Below, piece after piece: positions 57,230 through 64,000 of a stretch of 64,000 bases of DNA. The DNA lies in NCBI RefSeq assembly GCF_002917095.1, contig NZ_PQGA01000001.1, forward strand, positions 186,001 through 250,000. Direction: 5' to 3'. The position numbers and the translations under genes are program-made. The notes beneath the pieces were generated by a model. It ran no database searches, was not told where the DNA came from, and worked only from the letters and a program-made list of their open reading frames with translations. Origin of the DNA: Paraburkholderia eburnea (GTDB lineage Bacteria > Pseudomonadota > Gammaproteobacteria > Burkholderiales > Burkholderiaceae). How positions within the stretch are numbered: the first letter of the stretch is position 1; every line of letters starts with the position of its first letter.

Positions 57230-58078
57230 TCAAGCGTGGTGTTCTTGCGTTTGTTCAGTGTACGGGGCGTGCCCAAGCGCGGGCACGAGCGCCTCGTGCG
57301 GGCCGTCGCGGATCAGCGCGAGCGGATGGCCGAACGCCTCGCTCGCGCGCTCGGCCGTGAGCACGTCGCGCACGGGACCGGCCCAGCAGCCACCGCGTCC
57401 ATCGAGCAGCAAGGCGTGCGTCGCATAGCGGCGCGCGAGGTTGAGATCGTGGCAGGACAACACCACGGTGCGCGACGCGGCACGCACCCATTGCCCCAGC
57501 GCTTCGAGACAGGCGATCTGATGATGCAGATCGAGATGCGCGAGCGGTTCGTCGAGCAACAGCAGCGGCGCATCCTGGCACAGCACCGCCGCGAGCGCGA
57601 CGCGCTGACGCTCGCCGCCCGAAAGCGAGAGCACATCGCGCGCGGCGAACGCTTCGAGACCGAGTTGCGCGAGTGCGGCGTGCGCGGCGGCGCGGTCCTC
57701 TTCGCTCTCCCAGCCCCAGCCCGCGAGATGCGGATAACGGTTGAGCAGCACGATGTCGAGCACGCTGGCGCTGAAGGCATCGCGCACGTCTTGCGGCATC
57801 AGCGCGCGGCGTTGCGCGAGACGCGCGGGCTTCCAGTCGCGCAGCGCGATGCCGTCGATTTCGACGTGGCCCGCTGCCGCAGGACGCAAGCCCGCGAGCG
57901 TGGCGATCAAGGTGGTTTTGCCCGCGCCGTTCGCGCCCGCCACGCACCAGATTTCGCCTGCGCCGAAGCGTTGCGTGAGGTTTTCGATGAGCGTGCGTGC
58001 GCCTGCGCGCAAGCTCAGCGCGTGCGTTGCAAGTGCCGGCTTCGCTGCGCCCGTTGCTGCGTTCATCGCCGTGCTCAT
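57230..58078 (-). CDS. btuD: B12-type ABC transporter ATP-binding protein (BtuD-like)
   Basis: A 282-residue ABC ATPase of the FecE/BtuD group. Walker A is GANGAGKTTLIATLAG, the signature LSGGERQRVALAAVL, Walker B LLLLDEPLAHLD and the switch His VLSCHDLNLARR. Its gene context (btuC before, cobT after) indicates cobalamin or cobinamide rather than siderophore uptake. It starts inside the btuC stop (ATGA overlap). Confidence 0.9.
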   Translation of the reverse strand: MSTAMNAATGAAKPALATHALSLRAGARTLIENLTQRFGAGEIWCVAGANGAGKTTLIATLAGLRPAAAGHVEIDGIALRDWKPARLAQRRALMPQDVRDAFSASVLDIVLLNRYPHLAGWGWESEEDRAAAHAALAQLGLEAFAARDVLSLSGGERQRVALAAVLCQDAPLLLLDEPLAHLDLHHQIACLEALGQWVRAASRTVVLSCHDLNLARRYATHALLLDGRGGCWAGPVRDVLTAERASEAFGHPLALIRDGPHEALVPALGHAPYTEQTQEHHA

Positions 58079-59169
58079 GACGTGCTCCTGCGTAGCAACA
58101 TCCACAGGAACACGGGCACGCCCGCGAGCGCGGTCACGACGCCCACCGGCAATTGCGTGGGCGCGGCAAGCGTGCGCGCCGCGAGATCGGCGGCCATCAC
58201 CGCGAGGCCGCCCGCGAGCGCCGAAGCGGGCACGAGCATGCGCTGGTCGTTGCCGAATGCGAGCCTCAACAGATGCGGCACGACAAGACCGACGAAGCCG
58301 ATGGTGCCGCCCGTCGTCACGGCCGCCGCCGCCGCGAGCGAGGCCGCGAGATAGACGCCCAGGAGCAGACGCAGCACAGGCACGCCAAGCGCCTGCGCGG
58401 CGGCGTCGCCGCGCAGCAGCACGTTCAAACGCGGCGCGGCGCTCACACCGAAGATCAGCACAAGGGCCAGCGCGATCCACGCGGGCCATGCCGTGCCAAC
58501 GCCGTCGAGATCGCCCGTGAGCCAGAACAGCATGCCGCGCAGACGCGTATCGGGCGCAAGCGTGAGCAACAAGGTGATGAGCGCGCCCCACCCGGCCGCC
58601 GTCACGGCGCCCGTGAGCAGCAGGCGCGGCGAGCTGTCCTGCGGTTCGCCGCGCCAGAGGTCGCGGCGCGCGAGGCCGAGCACGAGCAGGATCGATGCGA
58701 ACGCGCCCGCGCAGGCGCTCGCCTGCACGGCCCACCACGCGAAGCCCGCGATCATCGCGACGAGAGCAAACGCGGCCGCGCCACCCGATACGCCCAGCAC
58801 ATAGGGCTCCGCGAGCGGATTGCGCAGCAGCACCTGCAGCAACGCCCCCGCGAGCGCGAGCAACGCGCCACAGGCGAAGCCGCCGAGCGCGCGCGGCAGA
58901 CGCAGCGTATGCACGATGTCGCCTGCGAGATCGTGCGTTCCAGGCGTGGGTGAAAACGCGGGCAAAATCGCATGCAGCGCCTGCGCGAACGTCACCGGCA
59001 CGCTGCCTGTCACGAGCGAGGCGAGGAACACCGCGCACGATGCCGCCGCGAGCACGCACCAGATCGTCACGGCGCGACGCGCGTGCATCGCGGGACGAGC
59101 GGCGCCAGGCGCACGCGTGATCGGCGGCGCGTGAGGGTGGCGCGGTTGGTCGGTGCTTGCGGTTCGCAT
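58075..59169 (-). CDS. btuC: B12-type ABC transporter permease (BtuC-like, FecCD family)
   Basis: A 364-residue permease with about nine to ten membrane spans. FecCD family motifs are LRLPRALGGFACGALLALAG, LLRNPLAEPYVLGVSGGAA and GTIGFVGLVVPHLLRL. The first about 35 residues are hydrophilic and Pro/His-rich. The start is the ATG at 59169 (MRTASTDQP); a Met about 25 residues on is possible. It is the first gene of the leftward operon btuC-btuD-cobT-cobS-phosphatase. Confidence 0.9.
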   Translation of the reverse strand: MRTASTDQPRHPHAPPITRAPGAARPAMHARRAVTIWCVLAAASCAVFLASLVTGSVPVTFAQALHAILPAFSPTPGTHDLAGDIVHTLRLPRALGGFACGALLALAGALLQVLLRNPLAEPYVLGVSGGAAAFALVAMIAGFAWWAVQASACAGAFASILLVLGLARRDLWRGEPQDSSPRLLLTGAVTAAGWGALITLLLTLAPDTRLRGMLFWLTGDLDGVGTAWPAWIALALVLIFGVSAAPRLNVLLRGDAAAQALGVPVLRLLLGVYLAASLAAAAAVTTGGTIGFVGLVVPHLLRLAFGNDQRMLVPASALAGGLAVMAADLAARTLAAPTQLPVGVVTALAGVPVFLWMLLRRSTS

Positions 59170-59586
59170 CGTGGGCGGTAGTAGTCGGATTCGGGAGGCA
59201 CGCGAGGCGTGCTGCGCTATTGTCCGTTTTTTTGCCTGCCGGGAGGAACCAGCCCGCAAAAAGCCCGCAAAAACAGGCGTTAAAAACACGCGCAGATGCA
59301 CACGTCATGCCGCGACAACGTCTTGACCCCGGTTTTAACTGGCACACGCGTTTAGAAGCGCCCATCTATCGCGCGTCAACAAAGCGTCATTATTGCGCCG
59401 CACACACGATCGACACGCTTTTCGCGGCCCGGCAAAAGGCGTTCCCGTGCGTCGATGCGGGCCACGCTTTGGGCCGGGAACTGCAAGATGCGGGCAAGAA
59501 GCAGGGTTGTTACGTCTGGAAACGTCATGGATGTCGGAATACGCGACAATCCGCGCTAGAATGCCTGTCTTTAGAGGACGCAGCAC
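59170..59586. other. Divergent region between btuC and the zapB-like gene
   Basis: About 415 bp without a gene. It must hold the btuC-operon promoter and the zapB/zapA promoter. I looked for a cobalamin riboswitch in the btuC direction (B12 box and the conserved GCCACTG/CCTGCC elements) and did not find a convincing one. The stretch 59225-59290 is rich in A/T runs (TTTTTTTGCC, AAAAACAGGCG, TTAAAAACACG). Confidence 0.45.
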
Positions 59587-59940
59587 ATGCTCAACGAACT
59601 CGAAACACTCTCACAAAACATCGGGCGGCTGATCGAGATCAATCAGCGCCATCATGAAGCACGCGTGGCGCTCGAAGAGCAACTCGCGCAATTGACCGCG
59701 CAATGCGAAGCGACGCGCGCCGAACTCGAGCAGGTGCGCGAAGAGCGCAACACGCTGCAAGCCGAGCGCGATGGTCTCTCCGCCAAGATCGACGACGCGC
59801 AGGTCCGCCTGAACGCGATCCTCGAAAAGCTGCCTCGCGTACGCGCGAGCGCGGAGCGCGAGAACCAGCTCGATCTGCTCGACCCGTCGTCGCAGGATGC
59901 CGCCGCCGACAACGCCGCTCGCCACGGAGAAAATGCATGA
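59587..59940 (+). CDS. Coiled-coil cell-division-associated protein, ZapB-like (DUF904/TIGR02449 type)
   Basis: A 117-residue protein, nearly all heptad-patterned coiled coil (LSQNIGRLIEINQRHHEARVAL; QLTAQCEATRAELEQVREE; LQAERDGLSAKIDDAQVRL), with an acidic, Ala/Asn-rich tail. The gene directly before zapA in proteobacteria commonly encodes such a ZapB-like protein. Its stop overlaps the zapA start (ATGA). The role in Z-ring organisation is inferred from position and form. Confidence 0.8.
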   Translation: MLNELETLSQNIGRLIEINQRHHEARVALEEQLAQLTAQCEATRAELEQVREERNTLQAERDGLSAKIDDAQVRLNAILEKLPRVRASAERENQLDLLDPSSQDAAADNAARHGENA

Positions 59941-60248
59941 CGACCAGACAGATCGAAGCGACGATTCTCGGCCAGACCTATCGCCTCGCCTGTTCGCCGG
60001 AAACCGAAGCCGCGCTGCTCGAAGCGGTTGCGCGCGTGGATTCGGAAATGTCGAATATCCGCAACCACAGCAACGTGCGCGGTCAGGACCGTATTGCCGT
60101 GATGGCGGCGCTTTCGCTCGCCTCGGAACTGCTGCGTCTGCAGACCAGCGTGCGTCACGGCGAAGCATTCCCAGCCGAAGAAATCCGTCGTACAATGCGC
60201 CAAATGAATGAACAGCTTGGCGCAGTGATACAGCAGTACGGTGTGTGA
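59937..60248 (+). CDS. zapA: Cell division protein ZapA
   Basis: A 103-residue protein that cross-links FtsZ filaments. It has the small N-terminal beta-rich head (QIEATILGQTYRLACSPETEAALLEAVARVD) followed by the coiled-coil helix (IAVMAALSLASELLRLQ). Length and pattern match ZapA. It is coupled to the ZapB-like gene (4-nt overlap), and 6S RNA follows, as in many proteobacteria. Confidence 0.93.
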   Translation: MTTRQIEATILGQTYRLACSPETEAALLEAVARVDSEMSNIRNHSNVRGQDRIAVMAALSLASELLRLQTSVRHGEAFPAEEIRRTMRQMNEQLGAVIQQYGV

Positions 60249-60375
60249 TAAGCACACGACAAGCGCAGTGTTCGAAATACAGAATTCGACACACAGCGCT
60301 ATAAAAGCCGCCACGTAATGCGTTAGAATGATGTTCATCGAAGCGTACACAGTACGTTTCGAAACAGGTTTAGTC

Positions 60376-60565
60376 AGCTTCCCTGCCTGGTTCGCCAAGG
60401 TCATATATTCCTTGAACCAATGCCATGTGCACGGTTGCGGAAATTTGTAGCACGGGTGTGCGCGTCACTAGTCTGATGTACCCGAAGTGCTGCTAACTGC
60501 GACCAATTCTGAACCCTCGGTTCAGGATGCCGGCCTAGCGGCTAAGGCGGGGACCTATTCGAACG
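60376..60565 (+). ncRNA. ssrS: 6S RNA
   Basis: An RNA of about 190 nt that mimics an open promoter and binds sigma70-RNA polymerase in stationary phase. Support: position just after zapA; GTTCGCC near the 5' end (60390) mirrored by GGCG...ACC near the 3' end; the central CTGCGACCAATTCTGAACCC followed by the GAACCCTCGGTTC hairpin and GCCGGC, which line up with E. coli 6S (CTGCGACGACAC...TTGAACCAAGGGTTCAAGG...GCCTGCGG). Ends are estimated by this alignment. An intrinsic terminator follows at once. Confidence 0.85.
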
Positions 60566-60595
60566 GCATCGGACATGAGTCCGATGCCGTTTTCC
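60565..60595 (+). terminator. Intrinsic terminator after 6S RNA
   Basis: The stem GGCATCGGAC / GTCCGATGCC with an ATGA loop is followed by GTTTTCC. Confidence 0.85.
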
Positions 60596-60691
60596 ATTGG
60601 GGCCCGCGTTTTTCATGCGTGTGGCGCGCTCTACGCTGCTCGATACGCGTTAGCCTCGCTCTCCTCCACTTCCGACGTTCTTCTTCGACTC

Positions 60692-61150
60692 ATGCGCTAC
60701 TGGCTAATGAAGTCCGAACCCGACGAAGCAAGCATCGACGATCTCGCGAATGCCCCGCAGCGCACGTTGCCGTGGACCGGCGTGCGCAACTACCAGGCGC
60801 GCAATTTCATGCGCGACACGATGCAGATCGGCGATGGTGTGCTCTTCTATCATTCGAGCTGCCCCGAACCTGGCATCGCGGGTCTCGCGCAGGTGTCGTC
60901 GACGCCTTATCCGGACCCCACGCAGTTCGATCCGAAAAGCCCCTACTACGACGCCAAATCCACGCAGGAAAACCCGCGCTGGATGCTCGTCGATGTCGTG
61001 TTCGAGAAGAAGTCCGCGTTGATCCCGCTGGCCGCGTTGCGCGAACATGACGAACTCGCGCAGATGCGTGTGCTCGCCAAAGGCAATCGCCTTTCCATCA
61101 CGCCGGTCACGAAGGCCGAGTGGGATTTCATCACGAAGCGGCTGATGTAA
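60692..61150 (+). CDS. EVE-domain protein
   Basis: A 152-residue PUA-like EVE-domain protein. Family motifs: YWLMKSEPDEASIDDL, TLPWTGVRNYQARNFMRD, GDGVLFYHSSCPEPGIAGLAQV and a C-terminal WDFI. EVE domains bind modified cytosine or other modified bases in nucleic acid; stand-alone members in proteobacteria are of unclear role, with links to RNA modification. The start is the ATG at 60692. The gene after ssrS in betaproteobacteria is often this one, unlike the enteric 5-formyl-THF cyclo-ligase. Confidence 0.93.
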   Translation: MRYWLMKSEPDEASIDDLANAPQRTLPWTGVRNYQARNFMRDTMQIGDGVLFYHSSCPEPGIAGLAQVSSTPYPDPTQFDPKSPYYDAKSTQENPRWMLVDVVFEKKSALIPLAALREHDELAQMRVLAKGNRLSITPVTKAEWDFITKRLM

Positions 61151-61382
61151 CGCGGCTCGCCTTCATCGAGGGCGGCGGGAACCGCGCGCGTGGTGTATCG
61201 CTCAAAGAACACGCACGGCCGCACACGTTTCACCTCCAGCAGCTTCACCTCTGCACACACAGCCGACACGCGTGCCCTAACTTGCGCACAATCATGCGCT
61301 CGCGCGGCACGCGCTCGTGCGTGGGCAGATGCTCATGTTCGTGTGCCGGCCGCTTGCGAAATCCGTTCTGCAAGGAGCCAAA

Positions 61383-62111
61383 ATGAAGAGAACAACCGCT
61401 GTCACGCTCGCCGCCGCTTTTGCCGCCGCTGTCCCGCTGGCCATGACGATTGCGCCGCGCGCCGCGTTCGCGCAGAGCGAAGCGCGCTATCAACCCTCGG
61501 GCGTGCTCTCGCTGTCCTCGCAGGCAAGCGCCGAGGTGCCGCAGGACGTCGTCACGATCACGCTGTTCTACGAGCAGGAAGCGGGCGATCCCGCGACGCT
61601 GACCAACACGCTCAATCAACGCGCCGACGTGGCGCTGCAAAAAGCCAAGGGCGTCGCGGGCGTGACCGCGCGCTCGGGCCAGTTCTCGATTTATCCGTCG
61701 ACCGATCGCGACGGCCGTATCTCCGCATGGCGCGGTCGCACGGAGGTCGTGCTCGAATCGCATGACTTCGCGGCGGCATCGAAACTCGCGGGCGATATCT
61801 CGTCGGTGATGCAGGTGGGCAACGTGCAGTTCTCGCTGTCGCCCGAAGCGCAGCGTGCCGCCGAACAGAAACTTTCCGGCGAAGCGATCGCCTCGTTCCG
61901 CGAACAGGCATCCGCTGCCGCGCGAGCCTTTGGCTACAGCAGCTATTCGATTCGCGACGTGAACGTGGGCCATAACGGCGTGATGCCGCGTCCGATGATG
62001 ATGATGAGCGCACGCGCCGCGAGCGCCGACGCGAAGATGGCGCCCATGCCGCTCGAAGGCGGCACGTCGACGGTGAGCGTCAACGTGTCGGGCTCGGTGC
62101 AGATGAAGTAA
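61383..62111 (+). CDS. SIMPL domain protein (DUF541), periplasmic
   Basis: A 242-residue exported protein. A signal peptide (MKRTTAVTLAAAFAAAVPLAM, cleavage near AAFAQ) leads to a DUF541 domain: GVLSLSSQASAEVPQDVVTITL, TNTLNQRADVALQKAK, and the late MPRPMMMMSARAAS segment. Relatives include BP26/OMP28 of Brucella, which forms oligomeric channels; the function is otherwise unsettled. It is preceded by AAGGAG and followed by a strong terminator, so it is probably monocistronic. Confidence 0.9.
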   Translation: MKRTTAVTLAAAFAAAVPLAMTIAPRAAFAQSEARYQPSGVLSLSSQASAEVPQDVVTITLFYEQEAGDPATLTNTLNQRADVALQKAKGVAGVTARSGQFSIYPSTDRDGRISAWRGRTEVVLESHDFAAASKLAGDISSVMQVGNVQFSLSPEAQRAAEQKLSGEAIASFREQASAAARAFGYSSYSIRDVNVGHNGVMPRPMMMMSARAASADAKMAPMPLEGGTSTVSVNVSGSVQMK

Positions 62112-62145
62112 AGCGAAGTAAAGCGAACCCGGTCGCCGCAGCATG

Positions 62146-62177
62146 AAAAAAGCCACGGAAAACCGTGGCTTTTTTTC
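62146..62177. terminator. Bidirectional intrinsic terminator
   Basis: The stem AAAAAAGCCACGG / CCGTGGCTTTTTT with an AAAA loop lies between the SIMPL gene and the convergent lgt gene. Confidence 0.93.
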
Positions 62178-62218
62178 GCGCGCGTCACGTGAGCGACGCG
62201 CCATGCGTTGAACGCCGG

Positions 62219-63133
62219 TCAGCTCTTCACGCCAACCGTCTGCTGCGAGGCGGGGTTGCGCTTCGCGCGGCGATACGCCCAGATCATCATCAGCACGCCC
62301 GCGATGATCATCGGCAGCGAGAGCCACTGCCCCATCGACAGACCCAGCGCAAGCAGGCCGAGGAAGTCGTCGGGTTCGCGTGCGAACTCCACGGTGAAAC
62401 GCGCGAGACCATAGCCGATCAGGAACATCGCCGAAATCGCGCCAACCGGACGCGGCTTGCGCGAGAACAGGATCAGCACGATGAACAGCGCGAGGCCTTC
62501 GAGCGCGATTTCGTAAAGCTCGGACGGGTGACGCGGCAGCAGGTGGTACTGCGCGAACACTTCGTTCAGATGCCACTTCGCCGCCAGCGCCGGATGCGAT
62601 TGCAGCCAGGCGGCGTCGTCGTTCGCCGCGCCCGGGAACATCATCGCCCACGGCGAATCGGGCGAGGTCACGCGGCCCCAGAGTTCACCGTTGATGAAGT
62701 TGCCCAGACGTCCGGCGGCCAGTCCCGTCGGCACCATCGGCGCGACGAAGTCCGTCACCTGCAGCCACGTGCGCCCGCGTTGCCACGCGAACAGCACCAT
62801 CGCGAAAGTCACGCCGAGAAAGCCGCCGTGGAACGACATGCCGCCTTCCCAGACCTTGAAGATGTCGAGCGGATGCGCGAAGTACCAGCTTGCCTTGTAA
62901 AACAGCACGTAACCCAGCCTTCCGCCCAGAATGGTGCCGAGCACGCCGTAGAACAGCATGTCGTCGATGTCCTTCGCGGTCCAGCCCTGCGCGGCCACGA
63001 ACGGCAGGCGCAGGCGCAGGCGGCCGATCACGATCGCGAGAATGAAGCCGACGAGATACATGAGGCCGTACCAGCGCACGGCGAGCGGCCCCAGATGGAT
63101 GGCGACCGGGTCGAAATTCGGGTGGATGAGCAT
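62219..63133 (-). CDS. lgt: Prolipoprotein diacylglyceryl transferase
   Basis: A 304-residue inner-membrane enzyme that adds diacylglycerol to the lipobox cysteine of prolipoproteins, the first step of lipoprotein maturation. Seven membrane spans are expected. Signatures: [22 protein letters not shown] (His of the active region) and [14 protein letters not shown], plus RHPSELYE. Substrates in this window would include the SodC-like and OmpA-like lipoproteins. The start is the ATG at 63133. Confidence 0.96.
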   Translation of the reverse strand: MLIHPNFDPVAIHLGPLAVRWYGLMYLVGFILAIVIGRLRLRLPFVAAQGWTAKDIDDMLFYGVLGTILGGRLGYVLFYKASWYFAHPLDIFKVWEGGMSFHGGFLGVTFAMVLFAWQRGRTWLQVTDFVAPMVPTGLAAGRLGNFINGELWGRVTSPDSPWAMMFPGAANDDAAWLQSHPALAAKWHLNEVFAQYHLLPRHPSELYEIALEGLALFIVLILFSRKPRPVGAISAMFLIGYGLARFTVEFAREPDDFLGLLALGLSMGQWLSLPMIIAGVLMMIWAYRRAKRNPASQQTVGVKS

Positions 63134-63271
63134 CGTGGAAAGCGTTCTTGTCGGCGGTGAGCTGTGAAAGCGGATTGCAGGATGCGCCGCGGTTGGCGAC
63201 GCCGAAGCGTGACATTATCGCCGACGCGAGCGGGCGCGAGCCATTTTGCGCATTTCCGGCGCGCGCCGACT

Positions 63272-64000
63272 TCAGGAGCCGGAGAGGAAAGCAGCGTGCG
63301 AGCGCACGATTTCGATGAACGCCGCCAGCACCGGGCTGACCTCCGCCGCGCGCCAGACGAGACCCGTTTCGATGGTCGGCGCGGCTTGCGCGAGCGGCCG
63401 GTACACCACGCCCGTGCGCCGCAGATGGCGCAGCGATTGCGGCACGAGCGCCACACCCATTCCCGCCGAAACGAGGCTTACGATCGTCTGCATCTGGATC
63501 GCTTCCTGCCCCACGCGCGGCGCGAGACCCGCCGCGCCGTAGCAGTCCATGATCGTGTCGTAGAACCCCGGGGCCAGATGACGCGGGAACACCACGAGCG
63601 GCGCCTCGGCGATCTCGCGCAGGCTCACGGGCGTCTCGCACCAGCCGTCCGCATCGTCCGCGGCGTTCGCGTCGTCCGGTTCATCCGCCCTTGGGCTGCC
63701 CGTGCGCGCGGCGAGCGCCGTGGGCATGGCGATCACCAGCGGCTCGCGTGCGACGCTCAAATACGCCAGTTGCGCCGCGTGACGCGGCGGCACGGGCGCA
63801 ATCACGAGGCCCGCGTCGATGCGGCCCGCCACGAGTTCCTCGACCTGCACGTCGCTGGTCGCCTCGGTCAGTTGCAGGCGCACGCGCGGATAACGCGCGC
63901 CGAATTCGCGCAGCAACGCCGGCAGCAAACCGTAATCGGCGGTCGAAACGAAGGCCAACGCCAGCACACCGGCCTCGCCGCGCGCGAGGCTCTGCGCGTG
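63272..64000 (-). CDS. LysR-family transcriptional regulator, N-terminus beyond the window
   Basis: The frame is open to the window edge, so the helix-turn-helix end is missing. What is seen is the effector-binding domain: LALAFVSTADYGLLPALLREFGARYPRVRLQL, DAGLVIAP, and the closing VSLVSAGMGVALVPQSLRHL. Between the two lobes is an unusual acidic insertion (SPRADEPDDANAADDADGW). In Burkholderiaceae a LysR gene between lgt and ilvD is common, so control of a neighbouring amino acid gene is possible, but the target lies outside the window. Confidence 0.9.
   Translation of the reverse strand, partial: HAQSLARGEAGVLALAFVSTADYGLLPALLREFGARYPRVRLQLTEATSDVQVEELVAGRIDAGLVIAPVPPRHAAQLAYLSVAREPLVIAMPTALAARTGSPRADEPDDANAADDADGWCETPVSLREIAEAPLVVFPRHLAPGFYDTIMDCYGAAGLAPRVGQEAIQMQTIVSLVSAGMGVALVPQSLRHLRRTGVVYRPLAQAAPTIETGLVWRAAEVSPVLAAFIEIVRSHAAFLSGS

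Noticed and set aside
57230..59365. A 711-residue minus-strand ORF joining the btuC region to btuD
   Set aside because: The first part is an out-of-frame reading of btuC. The btuD protein begins at 58078, overlapping the btuC stop by ATGA.
59170..59586. Cobalamin riboswitch before the btuC operon
   Set aside because: The gene context makes one likely, but I could not find the B12 box or the conserved core in the correct order on the minus strand. A covariance-model search would decide.

Overview
This window reads as a chromosomal core region of a GC-rich betaproteobacterium of the family Burkholderiaceae, most likely Paraburkholderia, Caballeronia or Burkholderia. The genus is inferred from gene content and order, not measured. 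Supporting traits are the fused hemD-hemX gene in a hemC-hemDX-hemY operon next to ppc, the DUF3460-scpA-panC-panD run, a Burkholderia-type trimeric porin, 6S RNA between zapA and an EVE-domain gene, and very high GC at third codon positions. Almost all of the sequence is ordinary housekeeping and metabolic genes. I see no prophage, insertion sequence, integrase, tRNA, rRNA or CRISPR array.

Layout. 1-4.1 kb: the 3' end of a diguanylate cyclase, a small orphan protein, and an OmpR/EnvZ-type two-component system divergent from a Spy/CpxP-like periplasmic chaperone. The shared promoter region has ordered GTAAY half-sites. 4.2-8.8 kb: a pirin and a complete histidine/basic amino acid ABC transporter (hisJ, then hisQ-hisM-hisP) interrupted by a 14-bp minisatellite. 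9.3-13.3 kb: a porin, a PII protein and glutamine-dependent NAD synthetase. 13.4-15.6 kb: a FemAB/GNAT-like protein, a GIY-YIG protein and inorganic pyrophosphatase. 15.9-24.1 kb: the haem operon hemC-hemDX-hemY, divergent from a PEP carboxylase with an Ala/Lys-rich N-terminal tail. 24.2-26.6 kb: a small accessory patch with a VapBC toxin-antitoxin pair and a methyltransferase divergent from an MmyB-type regulator. 26.7-38.6 kb: argH, bestrophin, an LprI-like protein, a basic amino acid decarboxylase, dcd, a SodC-like lipoprotein, apbC, an OmpA-type lipoprotein and metG.

38.6-45.1 kb: tamA-tamB for outer-membrane protein assembly. 45.4-49.6 kb: DUF3460, scpA, panC, panD, a solitary ParA-type ATPase and a thioesterase. 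49.6-59.2 kb: a cobalamin island in two converging arms. One arm is cobU-cbiB-cobC-btuF with divergent cobQ. The other is btuC-btuD-cobT-cobS-phosphatase. Together they cover cobinamide salvage, nucleotide-loop assembly and B12 uptake, but no corrin-ring genes and no outer-membrane receptor are in view. 59.5-64 kb: a zapB-like gene and zapA, 6S RNA, an EVE protein, a SIMPL protein, lgt and a truncated LysR regulator.

The observations most worth checking are a Cu/Zn-SOD-fold lipoprotein that has lost most metal ligands, a small protein that may have a Cas2/VapD-like ferredoxin fold, the PEP carboxylase tail, the minisatellite inside the histidine transporter locus, the repeated half-sites at the two-component promoter, and the splitting of the B12 transporter between two opposed operons.
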